A stretch of DNA of 64,000 bases, taken from Aporrectodea caliginosa (lineage: Eukaryota > Annelida > Clitellata > Crassiclitellata > Lumbricidae). The first letter of the stretch is position 1, and the number at the start of each line of letters is the position of its first letter. Shown here one piece after another: positions 34,238-44,357 of this stretch. The notes under the pieces are model-generated. The model was not told the origin of the DNA, did no database searches, and saw nothing but the letters and a program-made list of their open reading frames with translations. The stretch spans positions 1,694,745 through 1,758,744 of the forward strand of contig JACEVL010006447.1 of NCBI GenBank assembly GCA_020284085.1, in the 5' to 3' direction. Position numbers and translations under genes: made by a program.

Positions 34238-37200
34238 TGTAGGGTGGAGTGAAAATTTTTTTTTCCCGAATTTGAAATTCCGTTAGCGATCAAAAGTTGC
34301 GTATGGTATCACAGAATTGCTACAAAAAATTTGAAATTTTTATGTTGACGTCTTCTGCCCTCTACCGGACGATTTTAGGACGCCATATTGATTTTCAGTA
34401 CTGTCAGGCAATTTAGCCTGCAATATTTCATGTTTACGTCAACCAAAGTGATAGAATTCCATCATCGTGACGTGACCTAAACTATTATGTATTCTTAGTA
34501 GTATTCGTAGTATTCTTTAAATACATTCTGATAGAATTTCATTTTCTTAGCAAACTGTAGAAGCAAAATGGCTGAGAGTCGCTTAAGACTTAAGAGAAAA
34601 GTGAGCATCTGTCCAATATTTGGAGTTGCAAAGCGAATGAAACTAGATGTCTTACCAACTATTCGAGATCTTCTTGAGGACTACCAATGGGTAAGGCGTG
34701 ATTTACGTAAACACCCAGTTAAAGAGCCCGAAGCATTCGAAATTGTCAGTGTTCTAGTAAAAAAAGTGAAAGACATTTGGACACGGGCCTCTGTCCCGAC
34801 TGTTACGATAGGTCGAATCACTAAACTTGTGCGAATCCATCATGATCAGTATCTAAAGTTAATCCGATACCCCGCATGTAAAAGAAGTGCCAACTACGAG
34901 CAGAAGGTCGCAAAATTCAGAGAACATGCAATAAATACGTTGTTTGACATTGCCAGTTGCAAGTGCTCAGATCCAGCCGCATGTAGATGTCCAAAAGAAG
35001 GAAAGATTCCAGTGGAAGAAAGACAATTTCTAAAAGACCAAAGAACTGTAAGGACAATGATGATAGGGTCAATCGACCGGCCGAAAACAGAAAAACTTAT
35101 GCTTAGAGCACAACGAAAGAAGGACGAAGCGATGCGACTTACATCAAGCGGTGCTTCAACATCAAGGTCGGTTGATGAGCTTGATGAACATTATTCATCT
35201 GACAAAAACCTTGAAGGTGACGAAACCGATAATGGATCTTCAGCAGGCAAGGAAGAAATGGAAGACAAAAAAATCGCCAAAACTCAACACTCACAACAAA
35301 GACGACGACTGACGAACACGGCACAAGCGTCAGAGAGATATGGAATATCTGACAGAGCAGCAGCAGACATTGCTTCGAGCCTACTTACAGATTTCGGAAT
35401 AGTAACAACTGGCGATAAATCTGAGGTTATTGACCGTTCCAAACTCCGAAGAGAAAGAAAAAGACTGCGTGAAGATTTGCTTCAGGAATCCGCAAGCCAT
35501 TCTTCGGATCTTCGCGGTCTATACTTCGACGGCAGAAAAGACAAGACTACTGCAGGAAAATATTGGAGGTAAGTTACATCGCAGGACTGTTATTGAAGAA
35601 CACATAGTATTGATTGAAGAACCCGACTCGAACTATTTGGGACATATTGCTCCAGTGCGTGGCAGTGCTGAGTGTATAAAGCAGGCCATACTGGATTTCT
35701 TCGAAGAAAGAAATATAAGCATGGAATTATTGGCTGTCATGGGATGCGATGGAACGGCTGTCAACACAGGACATAAGGGTGGTATTATCAGATTGTTAGA
35801 AGTACATCTTAAGCGTCCACTCCACTGGTTCATATGCCTATTACATACCAACGAGCTACCGTTACGTCACCTCTTCGAGCAACTTGATGGCAGTACTACC
35901 GGACCACGAAGCTTTTCAGGCGAACTTGGAACACAAGTTCAACGATGTGAGAACATGCCAATGGTTAAATTCCAGCAAATTGAATGCGATTTACAAGTGC
36001 TACCTGACTCTGTTCTGCAGGATCTCAGTACAGACCAGAGATACTTGTACGACATGTCTCAAGCTGTATCTAGTGGTATATGCGATGAGGCACTGTTGCA
36101 TCGAAGTCCTGGAAAACTAGTAATGTCTCGTTGGTTGACTTTGGCTAACAGAATACTACGCCTATACGTTGCCACGAAAGAGCCAAGCAACTGTCTCTCG
36201 ACAATTACTGAGTTCGTTTTGAAAGTTTACGCCCCTGTTTGGTTTGCAGTAAAGTCCAAACCCTCCTGCAAAGATGGTGCGAAGCATCTGTGGATGCTTG
36301 CTAACAAATCACGATACTTGCCTGATTATTTAAAGTCAATAGTTGATCCAGTTATTCAGAGAAACGCCTTCTTTGCTCATCCTGAAAATGTACTTCTTTC
36401 AATGATCACGGATGAGAGGAAATCAATTCGAGAATTAGGAATCAGAAGAATAATGAAGGCGCGATCGAGTAAGAAGCCTCAGAGAGGAATTCGCATATTT
36501 CACCCCCAAGTTTGAACTTTCATGCAGCCGACTATACAGAATTAATTGACTGGCAGTCATGTGAAGTGACAGAGCCACCTCTAACGAAGGACATAAATGA
36601 TGACGACCTGGAACAGTTGATCCACAATGCCGACGACTCCGCGATTGATTTACTTCGCTTTCCAAAGTTTCCATGCCATACTCAAGCAGTCGAGAGGTCT
36701 GTCAAGACAGTTACAGAGTCATCATTGCTGGTTGTTGGACAGCATGCAAGAGATGGATTAGTTCGCGCAAGACTTGAAGCTAGAAAGATAATGCCAACAT
36801 ATGAAACAAAGCGTGATTTCAATACTAAATAATTACATACAGAACTCCACTAATAGCCAATTCCAGGATATGGACGCCATTTTGTCCGCCATTTTGGTTT
36901 TCGTGCAGTGCTACCTGAATGACATTGGCTTCATCATATTTGTTGACCTCGAAAATGTTGACTCAGACCCTGAAATCATGATTCCATTGCATACATGACT
37001 TCATCAATTGCCATTTTAAGATTCTGGCCGCCATTTTGTCCGCCATTTTGATTTTTTGAAGTGCTACATATATATCTTTGATTCCATTGCATTCCTTGAA
37101 CCCTATAATCTTAATTTAGAGCCTAAAACCGTGTTTCTGTCACATAAAATGCTTTACTTTTAGTCATCTGAAGTAATTGGCAGCCATTTTGTCCTTAAAT

Positions 37201-37343
37201 CGTCCGGTAGAGGGCAGAAGACGTCAACATAAAAATTTCAAAATTTTTGTAGCATTTCTGTGATACCATACGCAACTTTTGATCACTAACGGATTTTGAA
37301 ATTCGAGAAAAAATTGTTTTTCACTCGGATTCACTCCACCCTA
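34238..37343 (+). mobile_element. 3.1 kb DDE-type transposon with ~140 bp TIRs and 8-bp duplication
   Basis: The left end (TGTAGGGTGGAGTGAAAATT to ACCGGACGATTTAGG-like, about 34238-34378) and right end (37196-37343) are near-perfect inverted copies containing GTCTTCTGCCCTCTACCGG. The 8-bp direct repeat GCAAACAT lies at 34230-34237 and 37344-37351. The host SINE confirms both borders; the left end has two more bases (TG) than the right. The interior encodes one broken transposase-like protein. Near the right end, GCCATTTTGTCCGCCATTTT occurs at about 36876 and 37031. An 8-bp duplication fits hAT-like families, though the superfamily cannot be settled by eye. Confidence 0.9.
34568..36832 (+). 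pseudogene. Transposase-like protein of the DDE transposon, two frameshifts
   Basis: The gene starts at ATG 34568. A basic N-terminal region (about 1-110) leads to a Cys-rich patch (CKCSDPAACRCP at about 137-148), an acidic low-complexity linker (about 195-235), and then GLYFDGRKDKT. The frame changes near 35541-35552 and continues with a catalytic-looking core: VMGCDGTAVNTG, PLHWFICLLHTNELPLRHLF, LDGSTTGPRSFSGELG and MSRWLTLANRILRLY. A second change at the C run 36503-36507 leads to NFHAADYTELIDWQ and FPKFPCHTQAVERSVKTVTE, ending at 36832. This protein type is widespread in arthropod and cnidarian genomes as uncharacterised repeats. The Asp in GCDG and the C/H pair resemble hAT-fold cores, but the assignment is inference. 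The homopolymer shift could be an assembly error. Confidence 0.82.
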
Positions 37344-37450
37344 GCAAACATCTCAAAACAAATGTCTGCCCTGACAGAGATTTGAACCCTGACTTTTCGT
37401 TGACAGTCCAGCACACTAACCACTATACGATCGTCTCCGTGGTTGACCTC

Positions 37451-38082
37451 TGCCAAAGTAATGTTCAATCGAACGCTTCTATACTGTAGACACACGAAGA
37501 CACGCACAGATCTTAAGTTCTTATATAGGAATATGAAGAGGGAAGGAACTGCGAAAGAATTTCCTCGTGCTGTCCTAGCACGAGGAAATAGTTGCAAATG
37601 ATGAGGAACAATCCGAACAAAAGTGGGAGAAGAATTGGGTTGAGCAGAGAGACAGCATGATAGAAGATGGTGCTATAGGGATTGTTTTATTAGACTAGTT
37701 CAAATTAAATTAGTTGAAATAGACTAAGAGATAAAATTAATAATCTATGGTTTATGGTAACAGAATCAATATGAATTTCTCTAGAACGGAGTGGCGACAA
37801 TGAAACACTCAAGTAGAGGAATGCCTGCTGAGGCTATGCCATCGGTGGTGAAGGTCTTGGCTGAAATTACCACAGAAGACGCTACGCGACGTGGACAGGC
37901 TCAGCAGGAAGCCTGGAAAAACCGGCTAACTTGGTGGCAACTCCTCCTCTGGCACCACAAGACATTGAATACCAAAGGCTTTATGTGAGAAGTGCGAAGG
38001 TCGAGCTGATGGGTGCAGGATCTCCATTCATAAAGAAAACGACTAAAGAAATCTATTGCAACAGTGGACGAATGATATCAAA
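37451..38082. other. Non-coding stretch, nothing firm
   Basis: A small frame at 37791-37988 (Ala/Thr/Gln-rich) lies just before a LINE 3' UTR but does not match the LINE C-terminus seen at 39905-40010. No gene is supported. Confidence 0.4.
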
Positions 38083-38325
38083 TAAACAATGTTTTCCATT
38101 AATCAGTCTATTTAGGCTCTTCATTTTCCCTCTATGACTAGCCCTAACTCTTCCTCCCCTAGGTTCCCCTGATATACAATAACTTCTCCCATTCAATTCT
38201 TTGCTTGTATATATAAATTTGTTTGTTTTTGTTTGAATGTATTAATCTTGCCATGTACAGTGCTGTGTGTTTGCTAGTGCTTCTCAATAAAGAATATTCT
38301 TACTTTCTTACTTATTTACTTGCTT
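38083..38325 (+). mobile_element. 5'-truncated LINE copy (3' UTR only)
   Basis: AAATAAACAATGTTTTCCAT through CAATAAAGAATATTCTTAC matches the 3' UTR of the LINE at 40007-40250 almost base for base, including the ATTCTTACTT-type tail. Sequence before 38083 differs, so the copy is truncated there. Confidence 0.85.
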
Positions 38326-38587
38326 GGTGCAATATCTGCATAGCTTGAGAATTATAGCAGCACAGGTGCTGAGACTGAGCACGTAAATAAGACTTAGTGA
38401 CGATGTGTACATTGGACACCTGAGGACTTTTGGCCCATGGTTCATGATGTGGTTGATGTGAATAACAGCTTATTTGACATTTTCTTCCATCTTGCCGAAC
38501 AACTTGCTTCTCTCCCAATTCCTGCTCACATTTTTAATTGAATTTTGAATCTACTTCACAATCCTTTCATTCATTCATTTCAGATAT

Positions 38588-38847
38588 TTATATAGCGCCC
38601 CTTCAAGATTTCTACTCAGAGGCGCTCCCGAATACAGCGCGGACACTGAATCGGAGTTTCACGCCGAAGCGCATGAGCAATTGCGAGTGAAGGACTTGCC
38701 CAGGGTCCCTACGCGGTGGCTTGAGGTGGATTCGAACCCGCAACCCTCCGGCTGCAAGGCACCAAATATACACCCTTGAGGTGGATTTGAACCCGCAACC
38801 CTCCGGCTGCAAGGCACCGAACATACCTCTACACCACCGCCCCCCCA
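38588..38847 (-). mobile_element. tRNA-derived SINE with duplicated head, minus strand
   Basis: Inverted copy of the 24379 family with two head units, each with GGATTCGAACCCGCAACC or GGATTTGAACCCGCAACC on the plus strand, and the tail word TATAGCGCCCCTTCAAGATT at 38591-38610. Confidence 0.93.
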
Positions 38848-39049
38848 CGAAGTCATTGCGCTAGGTTTTGTTGTAATTTCTAACCTTGCACGAATTAATG
38901 CAGTAGGCCTATAATTCAATCCGACGATTTTGTAGTTGCAATCTCTGACCTCCAATCAATAAATGCAATCGCATTTTTAAATATGCAGATGATTGCATTT
39001 ATCACGCGCTGAGATGGAGCTGAGCACATCAGTGTGTGGACACATAGTT

Positions 39050-40250
39050 GCAACCTCAGCCATTCAAGCAAGTCCAGTGAGATCATTTTCACGCGCCCCC
39101 GGGTACCATAGGTATGGTCCTCCTCTAAAAGTTATCGCACGGGTGCAGACTCTAAATATACTGGGTGTTGAGCTTACAGAGGAATTTGGGTTCTCCAGCC
39201 ACATTAAACATCTTACCATTAAAGCAAGACCTTTTGCGCACTTCGGATCCTGAGGTCGCATGGGCTCTCGAGCGACAGCTTATTTGATGTAGTTCGTGCC
39301 ACTACGGTTGGTATGATGCTATATTGCTCGCCTGTGTGGTGGGGCTTTGCGAGAGCGCTGGAATCGGAGACCCTTGATGGAATTATTCGGAGGCTGGTAC
39401 GCCAGTAGTACTTACCTCCATCTTCTCCCTCATTTGTGACTCTTAGCAACAATGCGGATACCAAACTCTTTGCCTGTATTCTGCACAATCCTTGCCATGT
39501 GTTGCATAAATTGTTACCGCCGTCAGAACGGCCCAGGACAAATCGGCCCCGACAAAACGGCCCCGACTGGGCCCCGACAAAACGGCCCCGACAAAACGGC
39601 CCCCGTCAAAATGGCCTCGACAAAACAACCCCGTCAAATATGACTGAGGCCGATATGACTGGGGCCGATATGACGGGGGCGAAATTTGGGGGCCGATTTG
39701 ACGGGGGCCGATATGACGGGGGTCGATATGACGGGGGCCGTTATGACGGGGGCCAAATGACAGGGGCTGTTTTTTGTCGAGGCCATTTTGACCAGGGCCG
39801 TTTTGTCGGGGCCGTTTTGTCGGGGCCCATTTGTCGGGGCCGTTTTGTCGGGGCCGATTTGTCCTGGGCCGTTCTGACGGGGTACCCATAAATTGTTGCC
39901 GCCTATTAAGCAATCTCGCTACTCACTGCGGCCAAGGTCCCATAACCGTGAGCTTCCTATGTTTGACAACCTGACTCAGAAATGCTTCCTTGCCCGGATG
40001 CTATACAAATAAACAATGTTTTCAATAAATCAGTCTATTTAAGTTCTTAATTTTCCCTCTATGACTAGCCATAACTCTTCCTCTCCTAGGTTCCCCTGAT
40101 ATAAAATAAGTAAATAACTTCTCCCATTCAATTCTTTGCTTGTATATAAATTTGTTTCTTTTTGTTTGAATGTGTTAATCTTGCATACATACAGTGCTGT
40201 GCGTTTGCTAGTGCTTCTCAATAAAGAATATTCTTACTTTACTTACTTAC
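39050..40250 (+). pseudogene. CR1/L2-like LINE, C-terminal ORF2 and 3' UTR, split by an insertion
   Basis: Frame pieces in order are LNILGVELTEEFGFSSHIKH, LRILRSHGLSSDSLFD, VVRATTVGMMLYCSPVWWGF, NADTKLFACI and HVLHKLLPP. They are then interrupted at 39522-39886. The coding end resumes with HKLLPPIKQSRYSLRPRSHN and LPMFDNLTQKCFLARMLY to about 40010, followed by a 3' UTR and an ATTCTTACTTTACTTACTT tail. Several stops and frame changes show a dead copy. Upstream RT parts are missing. The repeated HKLLPP comes from the insertion's target duplication. Confidence 0.82.
39522..39886. mobile_element. 365-bp palindromic element with GGCCCCGACAAAAC arms
   Basis: The left arm (about 39522-39650) starts GTCAGAACGGCCCAGGACAA and is a chain of GGCCCCGACAAAAC words. 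The right arm (about 39765-39886) is its inverse in nearly the same order, including the variants CAGGACAAATCGG and GGCCTCGACAAAA. The centre is a chain of GGGGCCGATATGAC words. CATAAATTGTTNCCGCC flanks it directly (39505-39521 and 39887-39903, one mismatch), a 17-bp target duplication inside a LINE reading frame. Related by arm motif to the element at 12342-13362. Open frames on both strands are by-products of the palindrome. Confidence 0.85.
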
Positions 40251-41342
40251 TTGTCGCAGTCATTGTGGTCAACTTTAAACCATTTAATTTCAAATCACAC
40301 ATAAAATGGCCTTTTTACTCCCACGGTTAATTAATTACTTGGTTAGATTATTTTTCTGTATGCAAAAAGTAGATCTATTATCTCTTATGCATATTCTTCA
40401 TTTGGAACAGGAAATTTCGTCTAAGAGACAATTCTTTACAAGTAGTTCCTTCGGATGAGAAAAAATATGTTCTTTGTTTAAATTTCGTCAGTATCGAACA
40501 AACATTCAACCGAGTCAACGAGTACATCAAAATATTGCCAAATTATAGCTACGGTCTTCTCGGACATTCTAAATTCCTCCAATACTACAATCACGCTTCG
40601 CATTCGGTATGCATTCGCTCGCTGTTGTATTTTTCTAGATACAGATAAACCTTTTGCAGTTCGACAATACACAAGACTTTAATGTTCATAATGCTCCATG
40701 GTCTAATCCGCCAACACCTGTGTTTGATCGAGGGTCTATTTACCTATGTCTTTCCCTGTGTCGCTTTAAAGAGAAGCGTGCTTTCTTTCTCTTCTGTAGT
40801 CTGCTCTGTGGTCTCTGTGCTTGTCTTTTTGTGGGCAGCTGCTTGCTTCTCAATGGCTGCAGCGCATCTCAGCCTCGTTTTACACAAACAGCATGACGAC
40901 GATAGTTGAGCCGGACCTGACTTGGAGACGATTTTAATCAAGCCCACCTGGCGAATAGATTAGCCAGCGCCACCTAGCATCACGTCCGCTCCTCCTTATG
41001 ATGGTCAGCGCCGCCGCCGCCACAGCAGCCGAGCTCCAATTTCCACAAAGACAGGTTCAGCGCTGAAGCAGCAAGGTGACAGCGAATACAAAACCTCTGC
41101 AGCGCTGTAGACTTTAATATGAACCGCTGTTCATACACGACACATGAGACATATGACATATGAGATTTTCATACATGCATAGATATATATATATTACTTA
41201 GACACATGTATTATACACGTGCGCCTTTGACAGATTCGCAAAATGCGCTCTATAAAAGCCCATGCATACAGACAGACACGCGTACGTGCTTAAATTTTAT
41301 GCATCGGCCCAAAGTAGTTGCAATACCATTCGCCCAACTTGC

Positions 41343-41410
41343 TTATATATTATATATATATATATTATATATATAATATATATATATATATAATATATAT
41401 AATATATGTA
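41343..41410. repeat. (AT)n-rich tract
   Basis: Interrupted AT dinucleotides with TATTATATA breaks, similar in style to 25490-25550. Confidence 0.9.
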
Positions 41411-42117
41411 ATATGCTGAATCGAATGCCTTGCCAATATGTCACATGTTAAACATGACCGTTGCAATCATTATTTTTAACTGTCTACCGATTCTACATTT
41501 TTTTTATGCAACTAAATAGAGGTCACTGCGCAGTGGTATCAACATCCGGTCAGATAAACAAAAAGTGTTCTACGTGGAACTAAAATGTTCTGGCTAATCG
41601 ATCCGATCTTTTCCTACAATCCTATTTAGTGATATAATATTATTATTTTAAAGGACCGTACTAGTCTCACGCATCCACAGCAATTTGGCGAATTGTATAT
41701 ATTACACTTGATAACTTTAAAGTCACGTATTACTACACGACGTTTTATCCTGACACAACCCCTGACACAACCCCCGCCTCTTCCAGTGTCACATCATGTA
41801 GCTGCCATGGCCTGCTACTCATTTTATCGTCTGTTTTGTTCTGTTTCCTTTTACTTTAACGTCATATTATTACACGACGACTTATGTGAGGCATCATGTA
41901 TATACTATCTTGTGTATAATAAATCATCTCCTTTCTGCTCTTATCGTTCCAAATAACCTGTATATATTATAGGCCTATACGTGATGTATTTATACATGAG
42001 ACGACAACAGAGTGTGCATATAATATTATGTACATAAGAGAGATCCCAAGGGGAAAAACGCAGGCACTATCGTCGGTCGAATTAATGACTGTGTCAGCTT
42101 CGATTCCAGCGGCCATA

Positions 42118-42188
42118 CCCATCAGCTGACCCTCCCCATCAGCTGACCCTCCCCATCAGCTGACCCTCCCCATCAGCTGACCCTCCCA
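42118..42188. repeat. 18-bp tandem repeat, four copies
   Basis: Exact tandem copies of CCATCAGCTGACCCTCCC. Confidence 0.95.
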
Positions 42189-42494
42189 CCATGATACCCC
42201 ATGCGTGGAACAGATTGACGCAAGAAACAGAGACTTTCTGAGCAACGTAGAATGCCTGTGGGTGGGCGTAATCTTGCAATCTCTACATATTTGGTCCTAG
42301 ATCTTAGAGAAGTGCGCAGTAAGCGAAGGTAAAACAAATTAAGGTCATATCAAAGGTCAGGCCCTTTCGTTGACTTCGGTCCTCTGGAGTTCTAGAGTTG
42401 ATCAAGTTGTGGAAGAATAAAACTCAGAAGGCTAAGAAGGGTCTACAAAAGACTGATGTGACTCAATGAACAAAATTTCGAAACTAAGTCATGA

Positions 42495-43564
42495 CAGTGC
42501 CGGCGTTGGGCCTCGAGTTTGTAAAGGTCTCCAAATTTGGCTGGTCACTATGCCTAGGGGGCCCGATAGCGCATTAGATAACACACTGGCATAGAGAGCG
42601 AGAGGTACCGAGATCTGATGGGACATGCTTTGTTGGCTGCTATTAGCGCCGTGTACTGCAGGCTGTCTGTTCGGTTAGTAGTTAAGATTTATGTCTTCTG
42701 TCATTTGTGTTCTTGTGAATTGTTTCATTGTCATAACATATAAATGTACAGCGCAGTGTTGTTGATGCGTCGTCTTCAACAAGGATAACCCCATACTTCA
42801 AAATTATGATTATTTAGTACTGTGGTCATTCAGCAGCCAACCACTCAGATCTAGCTATTATAGTGACTTTTAGATTCTCTTCCATAGTCAGATCATACAT
42901 AGCCTACAGTGAAGGGACACAATAAATAAAATTGTACCAGTGGGGCCCTAAGTGGTTGGGGTACCTGGGCTGGCGCCAATACATAGCTCGTGCTTAAATC
43001 CGGCCCTGCATCTGAAGCGAGTTCATTAGTAAATTATATTGCTTCCTGGTCGTTCATCATCTGCGTTCTGGTGTGGTTTGGTGTCTTGTTCGAACCAATA
43101 AGACGAGTAAAATGATGCAGTCACCAGAGTTTGCGATTGATACGTTGGAACATGAACTACAGGCAATGAAGACTTCCTACAGGGATATCGTGAAACCTGA
43201 TTTTAATCTGCTATTATAAGTGCACGGGAAATTGCAGAAGATATAATTATGGAGGTGAACACCACTTTCCCTTAAAAGAGAGATCGGCGTAGAAGAGGGG
43301 CCCATTTTGACTACAAATGTGCGGACGAACTGGATAAATGTACACCCGGACAACGATTTAAAGCAGATATTTCTTCAAACTTCTGGATCAGGCGCTGGTG
43401 TCAGTTTTTAGGGGTTTTGTCGGTAAAGGAGCTTGGTAAAAGAGGCTTGGCGTTCGGTCCTTCTCGTTTGTTCTCGTTTGTGGTGTATTTGCGTAATTAT
43501 TAGGATAATTGGGAGCCTCAAAGTATGGCTTGGGGTGGCCTCAAGTACCATAGCGCCGGCACTG
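42495..43564. mobile_element. hAT-type non-autonomous element (CAGTGCCGGCG ends) carrying a SINE
   Basis: The left end CAGTGCCGGCGTTGGGCCTC and the inverse right end CGCCGGCACTG are inverted copies, with looser similarity (GGCCTCAAGTACC) further in. The flanks AGTCATGA and TGTCATGA match in 7 of 8 bases, which fits a hAT 8-bp duplication. Inside are a tRNA-Arg-like SINE (42558-42740) and another hAT-like right end (about 42942-43010, ending AAATCCGGCCCTG). No transposase is visible. Confidence 0.75.
42558..42740 (+). mobile_element. tRNA-Arg-like SINE, plus strand
   Basis: GGCCCGATAGCGCATTAGAT, GAGAGGTACCGAGATCTGATG and the body GGCTGCTATTAGCGCCGTGT match the minus-strand copy at 1432-1689. 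The box B word is mutated here (GAGATCTGATG). Confidence 0.85.
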
Positions 43565-43806
43565 TGTCATGACGAGAAAATTACATTGATAATGTCACAT
43601 GATGCATCTTTTGTAATTTTCCGGACAGTGTTGCCGTTGAGGCAAAGTGAAGATAACATAAACACCACTATGGTTTCAAGCAACATGTCTGAAAAGCATC
43701 TGCCCATCGCGTTCTGTAATTTCGAATTGGAATAATCTTATCAATTTGCCGTATGAATGTCTAGACATAAAAATATTCCCAGTGCAGCATAAGCCAAAGT
43801 TTTGCT

Positions 43807-44025
43807 CAAATGCAATTTCTCGGTGGTTCCGTTCTCTCAGTCAGCAGCAGAACTGGATTAAAGCGAAGACTCTGGAGACCGATGCTTCCTTTTTACGTTC
43901 TTTCTCGTGACCTGAGTATGACCTTCCAAACTTTCCTGTTCTGCGCATTGCATTTCTGTTCATTGGTACACTATAAAAGTTATGATGAACTATAATTAGC
44001 CTTCAGGAAGTGAGATAACTCTAGG
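43807..44025 (-). repeat. Dispersed ~220 bp repeat, copy 2 (inverted)
   Basis: Inverse of 30525-30745. Shared words include CTCTGGAGACCGATGCTTCC and CAATTTCTCGGTGGTTCCGT. Confidence 0.8.
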
Positions 44026-44312
44026 CAATCCCGTCTTTCATCTTACAAATGGAAAGTTCTCTGAATGGAAATATCAGGCAGGTAGGAGTGGCACTAAGTA
44101 TCGATCGGAATTCTTATTATGCTCAATTCCAACTGGCAGCCCACAAAAGGAAGGCTGTAAGTGGAAAGTTACGTATGGCCTTAAATGGTTAGCATTAATT
44201 TTATGGACTGATTGTTCAGACAAATGACGTCAGCTTAGTAAATATGTTTTCGGTGACGGCAATGGTGGGTAGTGGATGTCGTGCTCATGTTCATTCATTC
44301 ATTCACTATAAA

Positions 44313-44357
44313 AATTTATATAACGCCCCTTCAAGATTCCTTCTCAGAGGTGCTCCC
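44313..44357 (-). mobile_element. SINE 3' tail fragment
   Basis: TATATAACGCCCCTTCAAGA and TCTCAGAGGTGCTCC match the inverted tail of the 24379 SINE family. The head is missing. Confidence 0.65.

Larger units (their letters stand above)
34000..37450 (-). mobile_element. tRNA-Asp-like SINE, split by a DNA transposon
   Basis: Two separated parts make one SINE on the minus strand. The head at 37344-37450 has box A type TAGTGGTTAGTGTGCTGGAC, an anticodon-loop-like CTGTCAA and box B GGGTTCAAATCTC. The body at about 34000-34237 has CAGCTATAATGAACACACTG, GGAAGATGAGAC and GCCGAGGCTAATAAAATGAAG. The same head and body are joined, in the same order, in the copy at 58985-59209. The interruption is the transposon 34238-37343, with GCAAACAT duplicated at the break. 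Confidence 0.85.
40251..42494. other. Non-coding stretch with simple repeats
   Basis: No supported gene. A GC-rich patch near 40960-41100 (GCCGCCGCCGCCACAGCAGC) could be a promoter-proximal region, but no exon was found next to it. Confidence 0.4.

Noticed and set aside
37366..37450. tRNA-Asp gene
   Set aside because: Arms do not pair well and the same head is attached to a repeated body at 58985, so it is a SINE head. The other tRNA-like heads were rejected as tRNA genes on the same grounds.
39436..39913. Pro/Arg/Gln/Asn-rich frames on both strands
   Set aside because: The palindromic arms give the same repetitive frame on either strand; no independent protein is supported.
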